Origin: Chitinophagaceae bacterium
GTDB taxonomy: Bacteria > Bacteroidota > Bacteroidia > Chitinophagales > Chitinophagaceae
Assembly (NCBI GenBank): GCA_016710935.1
Contig: JADJTY010000012.1
Span: 744,001 to 808,000, forward strand
Length of the DNA: 64,000 bases
Reading direction: 5' to 3'
Shown here: positions 17,341 to 25,873 of the stretch, piece by piece
Position numbering within the stretch: position 1 is the first letter of the stretch
How the letters are laid out: the number at the start of each line of letters is the position of its first letter
Notes under the pieces: model-generated
The model's input: the letters and a program-made list of their open reading frames with translations, nothing else
What the model was told of the DNA's origin: nothing
Databases searched by the model: none
Program-made: the position numbers and the translations under genes

Positions 17341-18072
17341 ATGAAGAAAGAGTTAAACAGTTGGTTCAGTCCCGCACTGCAAAAAGAAATGCCCATCGTT
17401 ACCTACGGTGATTATGGCACAGCAATTTTATTTGTACCCACTGCCGCCGCAGATTACCTGGAGTACGAGCGTTTTCAAATGATGGAAACCCTGGCGCCGT
17501 ATATCAATGGTGGCAAAATAAAAGTTTTTTCAATTAACAGTATCAATAATGAAAGCTGGCTCAATAAGGAAATGTATAGTGCCCATAAAGCCATCCGTCA
17601 TAATCAGTTTAATGAATATGTCTTTAACGAAGTAATTCCTTTCATTAAGAACAGTACATCTAATGAAACAGAGATCATTACCTGTGGCGCTTCTTTTGGT
17701 GCTTTACATAGTATGAACCTTTTTTTAAAGCGCCCCGATATTATCAATGGGGTAATTGCCATGAGCGGCGTGTATGATCTTACTGAATATTCAGATGGCC
17801 ATTTTGATGAACAGGTATATTTCAACAGTCCCATGCATTATATCCAAAACCTGGAAGATCACAATATATTAGAGCAGATCCGGAAAAGCCGCCATCTGCA
17901 CATATTTACCGGAAGCGGGGCTTATGAAGACCCCAATGCCTCAAAATCCTTTGCAGGCTTACTTTACAGTAAAGGAATTAATTACGAACTGGACGTTTGG
18001 GGCGAAGAATGGAAGCATGACTGGCCTACCTGGAGGGCATTGTTACCCCATTATTTTGAAACCCGGTTCTGA
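17341..18072 (+). CDS. Putative alpha/beta-fold esterase (COG4947 type)
   Basis: 243 residues. The nucleophile elbow is CGASFGALHS (G-x-S-x-G) in the middle, with VIAMSGVYDL after it and a likely catalytic His in EEWKHDWPTWRALLPHYF at the C-terminus. This layout resembles the small esterase D-like proteins grouped as COG4947. It has no signal peptide, so it is cytoplasmic. The substrate is unknown. It starts 37 bp after the ParA-like gene, just behind a TAGTTTTG element. Confidence 0.75.
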   Translation: MKKELNSWFSPALQKEMPIVTYGDYGTAILFVPTAAADYLEYERFQMMETLAPYINGGKIKVFSINSINNESWLNKEMYSAHKAIRHNQFNEYVFNEVIPFIKNSTSNETEIITCGASFGALHSMNLFLKRPDIINGVIAMSGVYDLTEYSDGHFDEQVYFNSPMHYIQNLEDHNILEQIRKSRHLHIFTGSGAYEDPNASKSFAGLLYSKGINYELDVWGEEWKHDWPTWRALLPHYFETRF

Positions 18073-18141
18073 TTTTCCCGTTTCTTCACACAATAATATG
18101 AAGGCTTTTTCTGTTATGTAGGTACCAATTATCCTAATAAC

Positions 18142-18561
18142 ATGAAAAAGCCAATACTCCTCTTTGCGATCAAGTGTTCGGTAATACTGTATTTCGCAGC
18201 CTGCACCGGAATTGATAAAATGACTACGGCCATATCTGCCACTCCCCGTGTAACCAGGGGAGCCTGGAAAATAAATTTATATACTGAATCCAGGAATGAT
18301 AAAACTGCCGCTTTTGATGATTGCATGCTCACTTTTGAACCCTCCGGAAAAATCATAGCCTATAAGAATGGTCAAAAAATTACCGGCAACTGGGCAGAGG
18401 ATGATATCTTAAACCGGATATCCATACAACTTGACACCAAAGACCCAACATTGGTAAAACTGAACAACAACTGGCATATTTCACATATTTCAAAAGGGCA
18501 ACTAAATTTCAACACCACCAATAACCCAACTGATAGTCAACTCCAGATAACCAGTCTGTAA
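18142..18561 (+). CDS. Small lipoprotein, lipocalin-like
   Basis: 139 residues with a hydrophobic N-terminus ending in a lipobox FAACTG (Cys about residue 21), so it is probably an outer-membrane-anchored lipoprotein. The mature part has WKINLYTESRNDKTAAF, LTFEPSGKIIAYKNG and ITGNWAEDD, a pattern seen in short lipocalin-like Bacteroidota lipoproteins. No catalytic motif is visible. A strong hairpin terminator follows its stop. Confidence 0.7.
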   Translation: MKKPILLFAIKCSVILYFAACTGIDKMTTAISATPRVTRGAWKINLYTESRNDKTAAFDDCMLTFEPSGKIIAYKNGQKITGNWAEDDILNRISIQLDTKDPTLVKLNNNWHISHISKGQLNFNTTNNPTDSQLQITSL

Positions 18562-18603
18562 TTTAAAGAAAGTAGTTTTTGTTTATTTGAGTTAATGATC
18601 TTA

Positions 18604-18634
18604 AAAAGCTGTTCCTGCCAGAGGAGCAGCTTTT
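18604..18634 (+). terminator. Hairpin terminator
   Basis: AAAAGCTGTTCCT (18604-18616) pairs with AGGAGCAGCTTTT (18622-18634) over 13 positions with a single G-T pair and a 5-base loop. It lies about 40 bp after the lipoprotein stop. The terminal TTTT is short but adequate. Confidence 0.65.
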
Positions 18635-18668
18635 GAGTTTTAATACCATTATTTTTTCAATTTAAAAA

Positions 18669-18742
18669 GTTGTCAGGCTGAGCTTGTCGAAGCCGGTATG
18701 ATTCGTTGGGTAACCCGCCTTCGACAAGCTCAGGCTGACAAC
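18669..18742. repeat. Dispersed inverted repeat with GAGCTTGTCGAAG core
   Basis: Two 28-bp arms at 18669-18696 and 18715-18742 are near-perfect reverse complements (26 of 28). Both contain the TGAGCTTGTCGAAG word. A decayed relative lies at 63376-63450. It sits between the lipoprotein terminator and the polA promoter. Confidence 0.75.
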
Positions 18743-18792
18743 TCAATCTTTAAAGAATCCTTTTCAAACTGATACCTGGTTTTAATTTGCCT

Positions 18793-18824
18793 TTTGATTG
18801 GCATCAACAATTGTTTTACTTTTA
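18793..18824 (+). promoter_or_regulatory. Candidate polA promoter
   Basis: TTTG (18793-18796), a 20-bp spacer and TACTTTTA (18817-18824) match the Bacteroidota TTTG/TAnnTTTG promoter at all but the last base. The polA ATG follows 4 bp later. Confidence 0.5.
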
Positions 18825-18828
18825 GGGC

Positions 18829-21690
18829 ATGCCAAAAAAATTATTTCTTTTAGATGCATTTGCATTGGTCTTTCGTGCATATTATGCGCTTATCCGCAAC
18901 CCACGTATTACCAGCAAGGGCCGTAATACAAACGCACAATTTGGTTTTACCAACACCATTATTGAGTTGATCAAAAATCAAAACCCCACGCACATGGCTG
19001 TGTGTTTTGATACGCATGCACCCACCGAGCGCCACACCGACTTTGCCGATTACAAAGCCAACCGCCAGGAAACACCAGAGGATATTTTATCGGCCGTGCC
19101 GGATATCAAACGAATCATTGAAGGCCTCAACATTCCGGTTATTGCCATTGATGGTTACGAGGCCGATGATGTAATTGGTGCATTGGCAAAAATGGCTGAG
19201 AAAGAAGGGTACGAAGTGTACATGGTAACACCTGATAAAGATTACGGGCAACTGGTTTCGGAAAATATTAAGATTTACAAACCTCCTTACCAGGGTGGTA
19301 AGTTTGAAATAATGGGGCCGAAGGAAGTTTGTGAAAAATGGGATATTGCCAGTGTGGACCAGGTGATTGATATGCTGGGGCTGATGGGTGATGCGGTGGA
19401 TAATATCCCCGGCATAAAGGGCGTGGGTGAAAAAACTGCCGCCAAACTCTTGAAAGAATATGGTACGCTTGAAAATATTTTAGACAACGCCGAAAATATT
19501 AAAGGTGCCCTGGGTGAAAAGGTAAGAGCCGGAAAAGAACTGGCCATCATGAGTAAAAAACTTGCCACCATCATTTTAAACGTGCCGGTTGAATTTCATG
19601 AAGAGAATTTTTTAATAAAGGAAATGAACAAGCCGGCTTTAAAAGAGATTTTTGAAGAGCTGGAATTTAAAACTCTCGGCAAAAGAATTTTGGGAGATGA
19701 GATTGATGGCGCACCGGAATCATGGAATAATGGTAATGGAGAAGAAGTAAAACCTAAAAAAGCGGCCACTGCCCAAATGGATCTGTTTGGAAATATTATT
19801 GAACAACCGGAAACCCCGACGGTGGCTTCAAGCCCCGTCGGCGGTTCAGCAGAAAGTAGTACCGCCGCCGATAAAAACATTAACAATACACCACATGATT
19901 ATTCCCTGGTGCAAACCGATGCTGAAATAAGCGACCTGGTAAAATATTTATCAGCATTTGATGAGATTTGTTTTGACACCGAAACAACCGGTATTGATGC
20001 CAACGAAGCTGAGATTGTAGGCATGAGTTTTTCTGTTAAAGCCGGAGAAGGGTTTTATGTTTTTTGTCCGGCAGACCAGGCGGAAACATCCAGGAGATTA
20101 CAATTTTTTAAGCCCCTTTTTAATGATGCAACCAAAACATGGATTGGTCACAACATTAAATACGACATGCTGATTTTGAAATGGCAGGGCATTGAAATTG
20201 CCGGCAATACTTTCGATAGCATGCTTGCCCATTACGTAATTGAGCCCGATGGCAAAAACGGAATGGATGCGTTAAGTGAAAAATTTTTGGGTTACGAACC
20301 GGTGCATATTGAAGAACTGATTGGCAAAAAAGGAAAGGGCCAGGGAAGTATGAGAGATATTGAACCTGAAAAAATAAAAGAATACGCTGCTGAAGATGCT
20401 GACATCACTTTGCAATTAAAAACTGTTCTTCTACCAAAATTAAAAGAAAGAGAAGTGGAGAAGGTTTTTTACGAAGTAGAGAACCCGCTGGTGAAAGTAC
20501 TTGCTGCCATGGAGTTTGAAGGCATACGCATTGATGAAGCCTTTTTAAATGAATATTCAAAAGAGCTGGAGAAAGAAGCAAAAGCTGCAGAAGAATCAGT
20601 GTATGCACAGGCAGGTGTTCGTTTTAATTTAGCATCGCCAAAACAATTGGGCGAAGTGCTGTTTGATAAAATGCAGATTGACCCCAAAGCAAAAAAAACA
20701 AAGACCGGCCAATATGCAACCGGTGAAGATGTTTTATTAAAACTGGCTGCCAACAATAAAATAGTAGACGATATTTTAGTGTTTCGTGAGTTCACCAAAC
20801 TAAAATCAACTTATGTAGATGCCCTGCCGCTGATGATCAACAAAAGAACAGGCCGTGTACATACCTCATACGCACAGGCAGTTGCCGTTACCGGCAGGCT
20901 GAGCAGCAATAACCCCAACCTGCAAAACATTCCCATCCGTACCGAAAGAGGAAGAGAGATACGCAAAGCTTTTATTCCAAGAGATAAGGACCATGTGTTG
21001 ATCTCTGCGGATTACTCACAAATTGAATTACGCATTGTTGCCGCCATCAGCGGCGATGTAAATATGTGCGAAGCCTTTAAAACGGGTAAGGATATCCATA
21101 GCGCCACAGCCGCCAAAGTTTTTAATGTAGAAGAAACAGCCGTAACCAAAGAGATGCGTTACAAAGCCAAGAGTGTAAACTTTGGTATCATTTACGGACA
21201 GGGTGCATTTGGTTTGGCAGAGAACTTAAGTATCAGTCGCACCGAAGCAAAAGAAATTATTGATAACTATAAAAAGCAATTCCCCAACATTCAGAAATAC
21301 ATGGATGATACCATTCATTTTGCACAGGAGCATGGCTATGTACAAACACTGATGGGTCGTAAGCGGTGGCTAAAGGACATCAACAGTGCCAATTTTACCG
21401 TTCGTGCTTTTGCAGAGCGCAACGCTATCAACTCACCCATACAAGGAACTGCTGCCGATATGATAAAACTGGCGATGATAAAAATTCATGCAGAATTCAG
21501 CAAGCATAATTTTAAAAGCAAAATGCTGTTGCAGGTGCATGATGAATTGGTTTTTGATGCACACAAAGATGAAATTGAAATAATAAAACCCATCATTTTA
21601 AATTGTATGCAAACAGCACTGGCATTACCAAATGATGTACCTACAGATGCAGAAATGGGTATGGGAGATAACTGGCTGGAGGCACATTAA
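18829..21690 (+). CDS. polA: DNA polymerase I
   Basis: 953 residues with all three domains. The 5' nuclease covers residues 1 to about 290 (FLLDAFALVFRAYYAL, DNIPGIKGVGEKTA). The 3'-5' exonuclease is intact (CFDTETTGIDA, HNIKYDML, YAAEDADIT). The polymerase palm and fingers show ISADYSQIELRI, KSVNFGIIYGQ and LLQVHDELVFD. The linker after the 5' nuclease contains QMDLF (residues 316-320), which fits the sliding-clamp binding consensus, and next to it a DNA palindrome. It fills Okazaki fragment gaps and repair patches. It has its own promoter-like element. Confidence 0.97.
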   Translation: MPKKLFLLDAFALVFRAYYALIRNPRITSKGRNTNAQFGFTNTIIELIKNQNPTHMAVCFDTHAPTERHTDFADYKANRQETPEDILSAVPDIKRIIEGLNIPVIAIDGYEADDVIGALAKMAEKEGYEVYMVTPDKDYGQLVSENIKIYKPPYQGGKFEIMGPKEVCEKWDIASVDQVIDMLGLMGDAVDNIPGIKGVGEKTAAKLLKEYGTLENILDNAENIKGALGEKVRAGKELAIMSKKLATIILNVPVEFHEENFLIKEMNKPALKEIFEELEFKTLGKRILGDEIDGAPESWNNGNGEEVKPKKAATAQMDLFGNIIEQPETPTVASSPVGGSAESSTAADKNINNTPHDYSLVQTDAEISDLVKYLSAFDEICFDTETTGIDANEAEIVGMSFSVKAGEGFYVFCPADQAETSRRLQFFKPLFNDATKTWIGHNIKYDMLILKWQGIEIAGNTFDSMLAHYVIEPDGKNGMDALSEKFLGYEPVHIEELIGKKGKGQGSMRDIEPEKIKEYAAEDADITLQLKTVLLPKLKEREVEKVFYEVENPLVKVLAAMEFEGIRIDEAFLNEYSKELEKEAKAAEESVYAQAGVRFNLASPKQLGEVLFDKMQIDPKAKKTKTGQYATGEDVLLKLAANNKIVDDILVFREFTKLKSTYVDALPLMINKRTGRVHTSYAQAVAVTGRLSSNNPNLQNIPIRTERGREIRKAFIPRDKDHVLISADYSQIELRIVAAISGDVNMCEAFKTGKDIHSATAAKVFNVEETAVTKEMRYKAKSVNFGIIYGQGAFGLAENLSISRTEAKEIIDNYKKQFPNIQKYMDDTIHFAQEHGYVQTLMGRKRWLKDINSANFTVRAFAERNAINSPIQGTAADMIKLAMIKIHAEFSKHNFKSKMLLQVHDELVFDAHKDEIEIIKPIILNCMQTALALPNDVPTDAEMGMGDNWLEAH

Positions 21691-21699
21691 AAATATTTT

Positions 21700-22338
21700 A
21701 TGAACCCAACCTTAATTTACTGTTACGATGCTTACTGCGGTTGGTGCTACGGCTTCAGCCCCGTTATTAAAAAAATTGCAGCAGAATATAAAGATATACT
21801 CGAGATTGAAGTACTGAGTGGCGGCATGATGGTAGGTGAAGAAGCAATGCCCATAGAAAAAATTGGCCCCTACATTCAAACAGCCTACAAGCGTGTTGAA
21901 GAACTGAGCGGTATTAAATTTGGCGAAGATTTTTTATGGCATATCAACAATCCCGATAAAAGCGATTGGGTAATGAACTCCGAAAAACCGGCCATTGCCT
22001 TGTGCATTTTAAAGGAATATTATCCCGAACGCCAGCTGGAATTTGCCACCGACCTGCAATTCGCATTAAATTACGAAGGCCGTGATCTGGATGATGATGA
22101 AGCCTACCGACACCTGCTTGATAAATACAATGTACAACCCGAAGCTTTTTACAGTAAGCTGAACGATGGGGAATACAAAGAAATGGCCCACTACGAATTT
22201 GCCTTGATGAAACAACTTCAGGTGAATGGCTATCCCACGGTTTTTATACAAACCGGCGACACAAAGTTTGTAATGGTGGCCAGGGGTTATACTGCCTATG
22301 AAGACCTGAGGCTTCGTATTGAGAATGTACTTAAATAG
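21700..22338 (+). CDS. DsbA/FrnE-family thioredoxin-fold protein
   Basis: 212 residues. It opens NPTLIYCYDAYCGWCYGF, with the CGWC redox pair at the end of the first strand, and has the long helical insertion and C-terminal VNGYPTVFIQTG (cis-Pro loop) of the DsbA family, closest in pattern to the cytoplasmic FrnE/COG3531 type. There is no signal peptide, so a cytoplasmic dithiol oxidoreductase is likely. It begins 9 bp after polA and may share its transcript. The partner is unknown. Confidence 0.82.
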   Translation: MNPTLIYCYDAYCGWCYGFSPVIKKIAAEYKDILEIEVLSGGMMVGEEAMPIEKIGPYIQTAYKRVEELSGIKFGEDFLWHINNPDKSDWVMNSEKPAIALCILKEYYPERQLEFATDLQFALNYEGRDLDDDEAYRHLLDKYNVQPEAFYSKLNDGEYKEMAHYEFALMKQLQVNGYPTVFIQTGDTKFVMVARGYTAYEDLRLRIENVLK

Positions 22339-22423
22339 GCGTCCGGATAATCCCTTTGCCATTCATACATTTTGTTTGTATAAGTAAATTCCAAATTGTA
22401 TTTTGTTCAAAAATTAATTAAAC

Positions 22424-23083
22424 ATGAAACAATTTACACTCGCACTTTGTGCCTCCTCCATCCTGTTTTTTTCATGTAATAATAGCGGTGAAAAAACAGA
22501 CGCGGCTAAAACAGATTCTTCAAAAATAACAGAACAACCGGTTGCAAATGATGCTGCCCCAGCCGCTATGCCCGATTCTGCAGCCATGATGAAAGCATGG
22601 ATAGATTTTGCAACTCCCGGCGCCATGCACCAATGGATGGAAAAAACAAACGGTACCTGGGAAGCTGAGGTAAGCAATTGGATGGCTCCGGATACGCCTC
22701 CAATGAAATCAAAAGCAACCAATGTACAAACCTCATTTGCCGGTGGCAGGTATGTAATCGGTAAATTCACCGGCACTATGATGGGGCAGCCATTTGAAGG
22801 CATGAGTACCATGGGTTATGATAATGCAAAGAAAATATTTACCAGTACCTGGATTGATAATATGGGCACAGGCATTGTACATATGACCGGTACGTATGAT
22901 GAAGCCACAAAAACACTCAACTTAAAGGGCCACCAAACCGACCCGATGACAGGCAAGGATAGCGATATGAGGGAAGAAATGAAAATGATTGATGACAATA
23001 CATACAGCATGACCATGTACGGTGCTGGTATGGATGGAAAAGAAATGAAATTTATGGAAGGAACATTTAAGAAGAAGAAATAA
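22424..23083 (+). CDS. DUF1579-family lipoprotein
   Basis: 219 residues with a lipobox FFSCNN (Cys about residue 18), a low-complexity Ala/Asp/Lys linker, then a DUF1579-like domain. Visible motifs are WEAEVSNWMAPDTPP, GGRYVIGKFTGTMMGQPFEG and IDNMGTGIVHMTGTYDEATK. DUF1579 proteins adopt a lipocalin-like barrel, but their ligand is unknown. It is transcribed alone and ends at a strong terminator. Confidence 0.8.
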   Translation: MKQFTLALCASSILFFSCNNSGEKTDAAKTDSSKITEQPVANDAAPAAMPDSAAMMKAWIDFATPGAMHQWMEKTNGTWEAEVSNWMAPDTPPMKSKATNVQTSFAGGRYVIGKFTGTMMGQPFEGMSTMGYDNAKKIFTSTWIDNMGTGIVHMTGTYDEATKTLNLKGHQTDPMTGKDSDMREEMKMIDDNTYSMTMYGAGMDGKEMKFMEGTFKKKK

Positions 23084-23104
23084 TTTTTTAGACTTTATTT
23101 TGAG

Positions 23105-23130
23105 ACCCCGGAAATTTTTCCGGGGTTTTT
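23105..23130 (+). terminator. Rho-independent terminator
   Basis: ACCCCGGAAA (23105-23114) and TTTCCGGGGT (23117-23126) form a 10-bp stem directly followed by TTTTT, 21 bp after the DUF1579 stop. Confidence 0.85.
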
Positions 23131-23160
23131 AATTTATTATCTTGCCGGTAAATAAATAAT

Positions 23161-24183
23161 ATGCATTCCGGTAAACAATATTCATTTAAAGAAGTAATTC
23201 TCTGGACAAGGAAAGACATTTATTTTTTATTGGTAGTTGCAACCATTCCTACCTGTTGCTATGTTTTACTTGATTGGAAATGGCTGGCTATTCCCTGGCT
23301 GCCCATTGCCTTGCTGGGTACAGCGGTAGCATTTGTGGTGGGCTTTAAAAACAATGCCAGTTACGACCGGGTGTGGGAGGCAAGAAGAATTTGGGGAGCC
23401 ATCATCAATGCCAGCCGTGGCTGGGGTATTATGGTAAAAGATTACGTAAGCACAAAACATGCGGTGGCAGTCACCAGCAGCGAAGAACTGAAAAATATTC
23501 ACCAGCAACTTATTTACCGGCACTTTGCATGGGTTACCGCATTGCGTTACCAACTGCGTGAACCAAGGGTATGGGAAGCCGTTTACCAGCAGCATAATGC
23601 AGAGTATAAGGATAAATATTTTACGGTTGATGAGCATCAAAATAAAATTGATGATGCTTTAAAACCATACCTTACCGATGAAGAATATAAAGCCGTAATG
23701 GGAAAAACCAACAGGGCGGCACAAATTCTGGCATTACAATCAACCCATTTACATTTGCTGCTTGACAAAGGTTTGATAGAAGATTTTCGGCACATGGAAC
23801 TGGAGCGTATTTTAATTGAACTATACAACCAGCAAGGTGGCAGTGAAAGAATTAAAAACTTTCCTTATCCCCGGCAGTATGCAACACTCAACAAATGGTT
23901 CATCAAAGTGTTTATCGTTTTACTGCCGCTGGGTATGTTGCAGGAATTTGAAAAACTGGGTGGCCTTTTAATATGGTTATCTATACCGTTCAGCGCACTG
24001 GCAAGTTGGGTTTTTACAACCATGGAACGGATTGGAGAAAGCAGCGAAAGCCCTTTTGAGGGCAGTGCCAACGATGTACCCATTACAGCCATGAGCCGTA
24101 CCATTGAAATAGATCTGCGTGAAATGTTTGGGATGACAGATATACCTCCGGCTATTAAACCAGTAAATAATCTTTTAACCTGA
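23161..24183 (+). CDS. Bestrophin-family chloride channel-like protein
   Basis: 340 residues. The N-terminal part has WTRKDIYFLLVVATIPTCCY, LLGTAVAFVVGFKNNASYDR and WEARRIWGAIINASRGWG, characteristic of bacterial bestrophins (UPF0187/YneE). Two further membrane segments lie near residues 245-285 (FIKVFIVLLPLGMLQEF, LLIWLSIPFSALASWVF). The family forms pentameric anion or cation channels in the inner membrane. It lies 11 bp upstream of a carbonic anhydrase gene, which suggests that the transported or balanced ion could be bicarbonate; that link is inference. Confidence 0.85.
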   Translation: MHSGKQYSFKEVILWTRKDIYFLLVVATIPTCCYVLLDWKWLAIPWLPIALLGTAVAFVVGFKNNASYDRVWEARRIWGAIINASRGWGIMVKDYVSTKHAVAVTSSEELKNIHQQLIYRHFAWVTALRYQLREPRVWEAVYQQHNAEYKDKYFTVDEHQNKIDDALKPYLTDEEYKAVMGKTNRAAQILALQSTHLHLLLDKGLIEDFRHMELERILIELYNQQGGSERIKNFPYPRQYATLNKWFIKVFIVLLPLGMLQEFEKLGGLLIWLSIPFSALASWVFTTMERIGESSESPFEGSANDVPITAMSRTIEIDLREMFGMTDIPPAIKPVNNLLT

Positions 24184-24194
24184 TTAAAATATTT

Positions 24195-24824
24195 ATGGAT
24201 AAGATTGAGAAAATATTTGCAAACAACAAAGCATGGGTGGCTGAAAAGCTTTCGGTAAACCCCAACTATTTTGAAAACCTGGGCAAAGGGCAAAGCCCCG
24301 AGTTTTTATACATTGGCTGCAGCGACAGCCGTGTTACTGCCGAAGACCTGATGGGCGTACAACCCGGTGAAGTGTTTATACACCGCAATATTGCCAACAT
24401 GGTCATCAGTATTGATCTGAATGTGATGAGCGTATTGAATTATGCGGTGCGCCATTTAAAGGTTAACCACATTATTGTATGCGGCCATTATGCCTGTGGT
24501 GGTGTAAAAGCTGCTATGCAAAGTGCCGACATGGGCATTTTAAATCCCTGGTTAAGAAATATACGTGATGTTTACAGGTTACATAAAGAAGAATTAAACG
24601 CCATTACCGATGAAGAAAAAAAATACGACAGACTGATTGAGTTAAATGTGCAGGAACAATGTGTTAACCTGATTAAAACTGCAGCTGTGCAACAGGCACA
24701 TAAAGAGCGTGGACTGATGGTGCATGGCTGGGTGTTTGATATACACACCGGCAGGTTGATTGATCTGAAAATTGATTTCCCGAAAATATTACATGAAATT
24801 ATGGAGATATATAAGTTGGATTAA
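24195..24824 (+). CDS. Beta-class carbonic anhydrase
   Basis: 209 residues. Zinc ligands and the catalytic dyad are all visible: C42, D44 and R46 in YIGCSDSRV, and H98 and C101 in VCGHYACGGVKAAM. The enzyme hydrates CO2 to bicarbonate in the cytoplasm, supplying carboxylases and controlling pH. It starts 11 bp after the bestrophin-like gene, so a joint transcript is very likely. A 20-bp tandem repeat and the convergent rhodanese gene lie downstream. Confidence 0.93.
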   Translation: MDKIEKIFANNKAWVAEKLSVNPNYFENLGKGQSPEFLYIGCSDSRVTAEDLMGVQPGEVFIHRNIANMVISIDLNVMSVLNYAVRHLKVNHIIVCGHYACGGVKAAMQSADMGILNPWLRNIRDVYRLHKEELNAITDEEKKYDRLIELNVQEQCVNLIKTAAVQQAHKERGLMVHGWVFDIHTGRLIDLKIDFPKILHEIMEIYKLD

Positions 24825-24836
24825 TTTTCTTTTCTG

Positions 24837-24874
24837 CAGGGAATGCAGGCTTTAGTCAGGGAATGCAAGCTTTT
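24837..24874. repeat. Two tandem copies of a 20-bp unit
   Basis: CAGGGAATGCAGGCTTTAGT (24837-24856) is followed directly by CAGGGAATGCAAGCTTTT (24857-24874). It lies between the convergent carbonic anhydrase and rhodanese genes. The second copy runs into AAGCTTTTAAAGCTTT, which could form a hairpin. Confidence 0.6.
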
Positions 24875-24903
24875 AAAGCTTTCCTTTTATTTTATAAAAT
24901 ACT

Positions 24904-25776
24904 TTACTTTTTCGTTTTTTCCATCGGTAATTCCGGTATCCGGCTCCACTCCTGCATACTGCCATCATACAATTTCATGTTATACCCTAACGAACGGCCA
25001 ACGAGATAGTCTACACTGGCGGTTTGCCCGATAAAACAATACACCACTACTTCTTTCTGTTTATCCGGGACAACGGATGTAAAATTCTTTTCCAGTATTT
25101 CAACAGGTTTAAAAGTATTGGTACTGTCAATCATATCGGGATAAGGAATATTTTTTGCCCCGGTAATATGGCCATCACGCGGGTTACCGGTTGGGTCGCC
25201 ATCATACCAGCGTTTGGCTCTTGCATCAACCACTTCTGATGATTGTATTTGCAACGCATTTTGAACATAATCTTTACCTACGAGCATTCCATTATCTGAT
25301 GCTACATAATTTCCCTTTTTAAAATCTGCAGGTGTAATGGTAACGGGGAAGCCGGCTTTTTTCCAGGCCTCAATGCCGCCATTCAGGAAAGAAACTTTCC
25401 CTTTCAGTCCAAAATTTTCCAATGCCAAAAACATTCTTGACGCAATGGTTACATCAGCACCTTTATGACAAATAACAATGGTAGAATTTTTATTGACACC
25501 TAAATTCTGCAGCACTTTGGTGGCCGCTTTTGCATCGGCAGAAACCATATTGGCTTCTGGTGTATTATAAGCCAGCCACTCGGGCCACAAAAAGCGGGAA
25601 CCTGAAATGTGTTCCCGGTCATAATCGGCTTTTACTATAAAGCCGGTATATAATATTACGAGGTTGGGGTCTTTCATATTTTCATTCAGCCATTGAGGGG
25701 AAACTATGACCGGTTGCTGGGAAAAGCTGGTGAAGAAGTAAAAATTCAAAAGACAAAGACTGATAAACTTTTTCAT
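24904..25776 (-). CDS. Exported tandem-rhodanese sulfurtransferase
   Basis: 290 residues with a signal peptide ending SFSQ (residue 20). It has two rhodanese domains. The first holds ISGSRFLWPEWLAY and CHKGADVT (C103). The second holds VDARAKRWYDGDPTGNPRDGHI and the active-site loop YCFIGQTAS (C247). Both domains keep a Cys in the loop position, which is unusual because the first is often inactive. It moves sulfane sulfur between thiols, here outside the cytoplasm. It is monocistronic on the minus strand. Confidence 0.88.
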   Translation of the reverse strand: MKKFISLCLLNFYFFTSFSQQPVIVSPQWLNENMKDPNLVILYTGFIVKADYDREHISGSRFLWPEWLAYNTPEANMVSADAKAATKVLQNLGVNKNSTIVICHKGADVTIASRMFLALENFGLKGKVSFLNGGIEAWKKAGFPVTITPADFKKGNYVASDNGMLVGKDYVQNALQIQSSEVVDARAKRWYDGDPTGNPRDGHITGAKNIPYPDMIDSTNTFKPVEILEKNFTSVVPDKQKEVVVYCFIGQTASVDYLVGRSLGYNMKLYDGSMQEWSRIPELPMEKTKK

Positions 25777-25873
25777 AATTCAATATTTTTCTCAAATAAA
25801 GTAAACTAATGTTGACCTGATATAAAAGTTATTTATGACAACCGGTATAACATCGCTGATGAAAAAAAGGATG

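Noticed and set aside
19960..20430. PolA proofreading domain possibly inactive
   Set aside because: DTET, HNIKYD and YAAEDAD are all present, so the catalytic acids of the 3'-5' exonuclease are intact.
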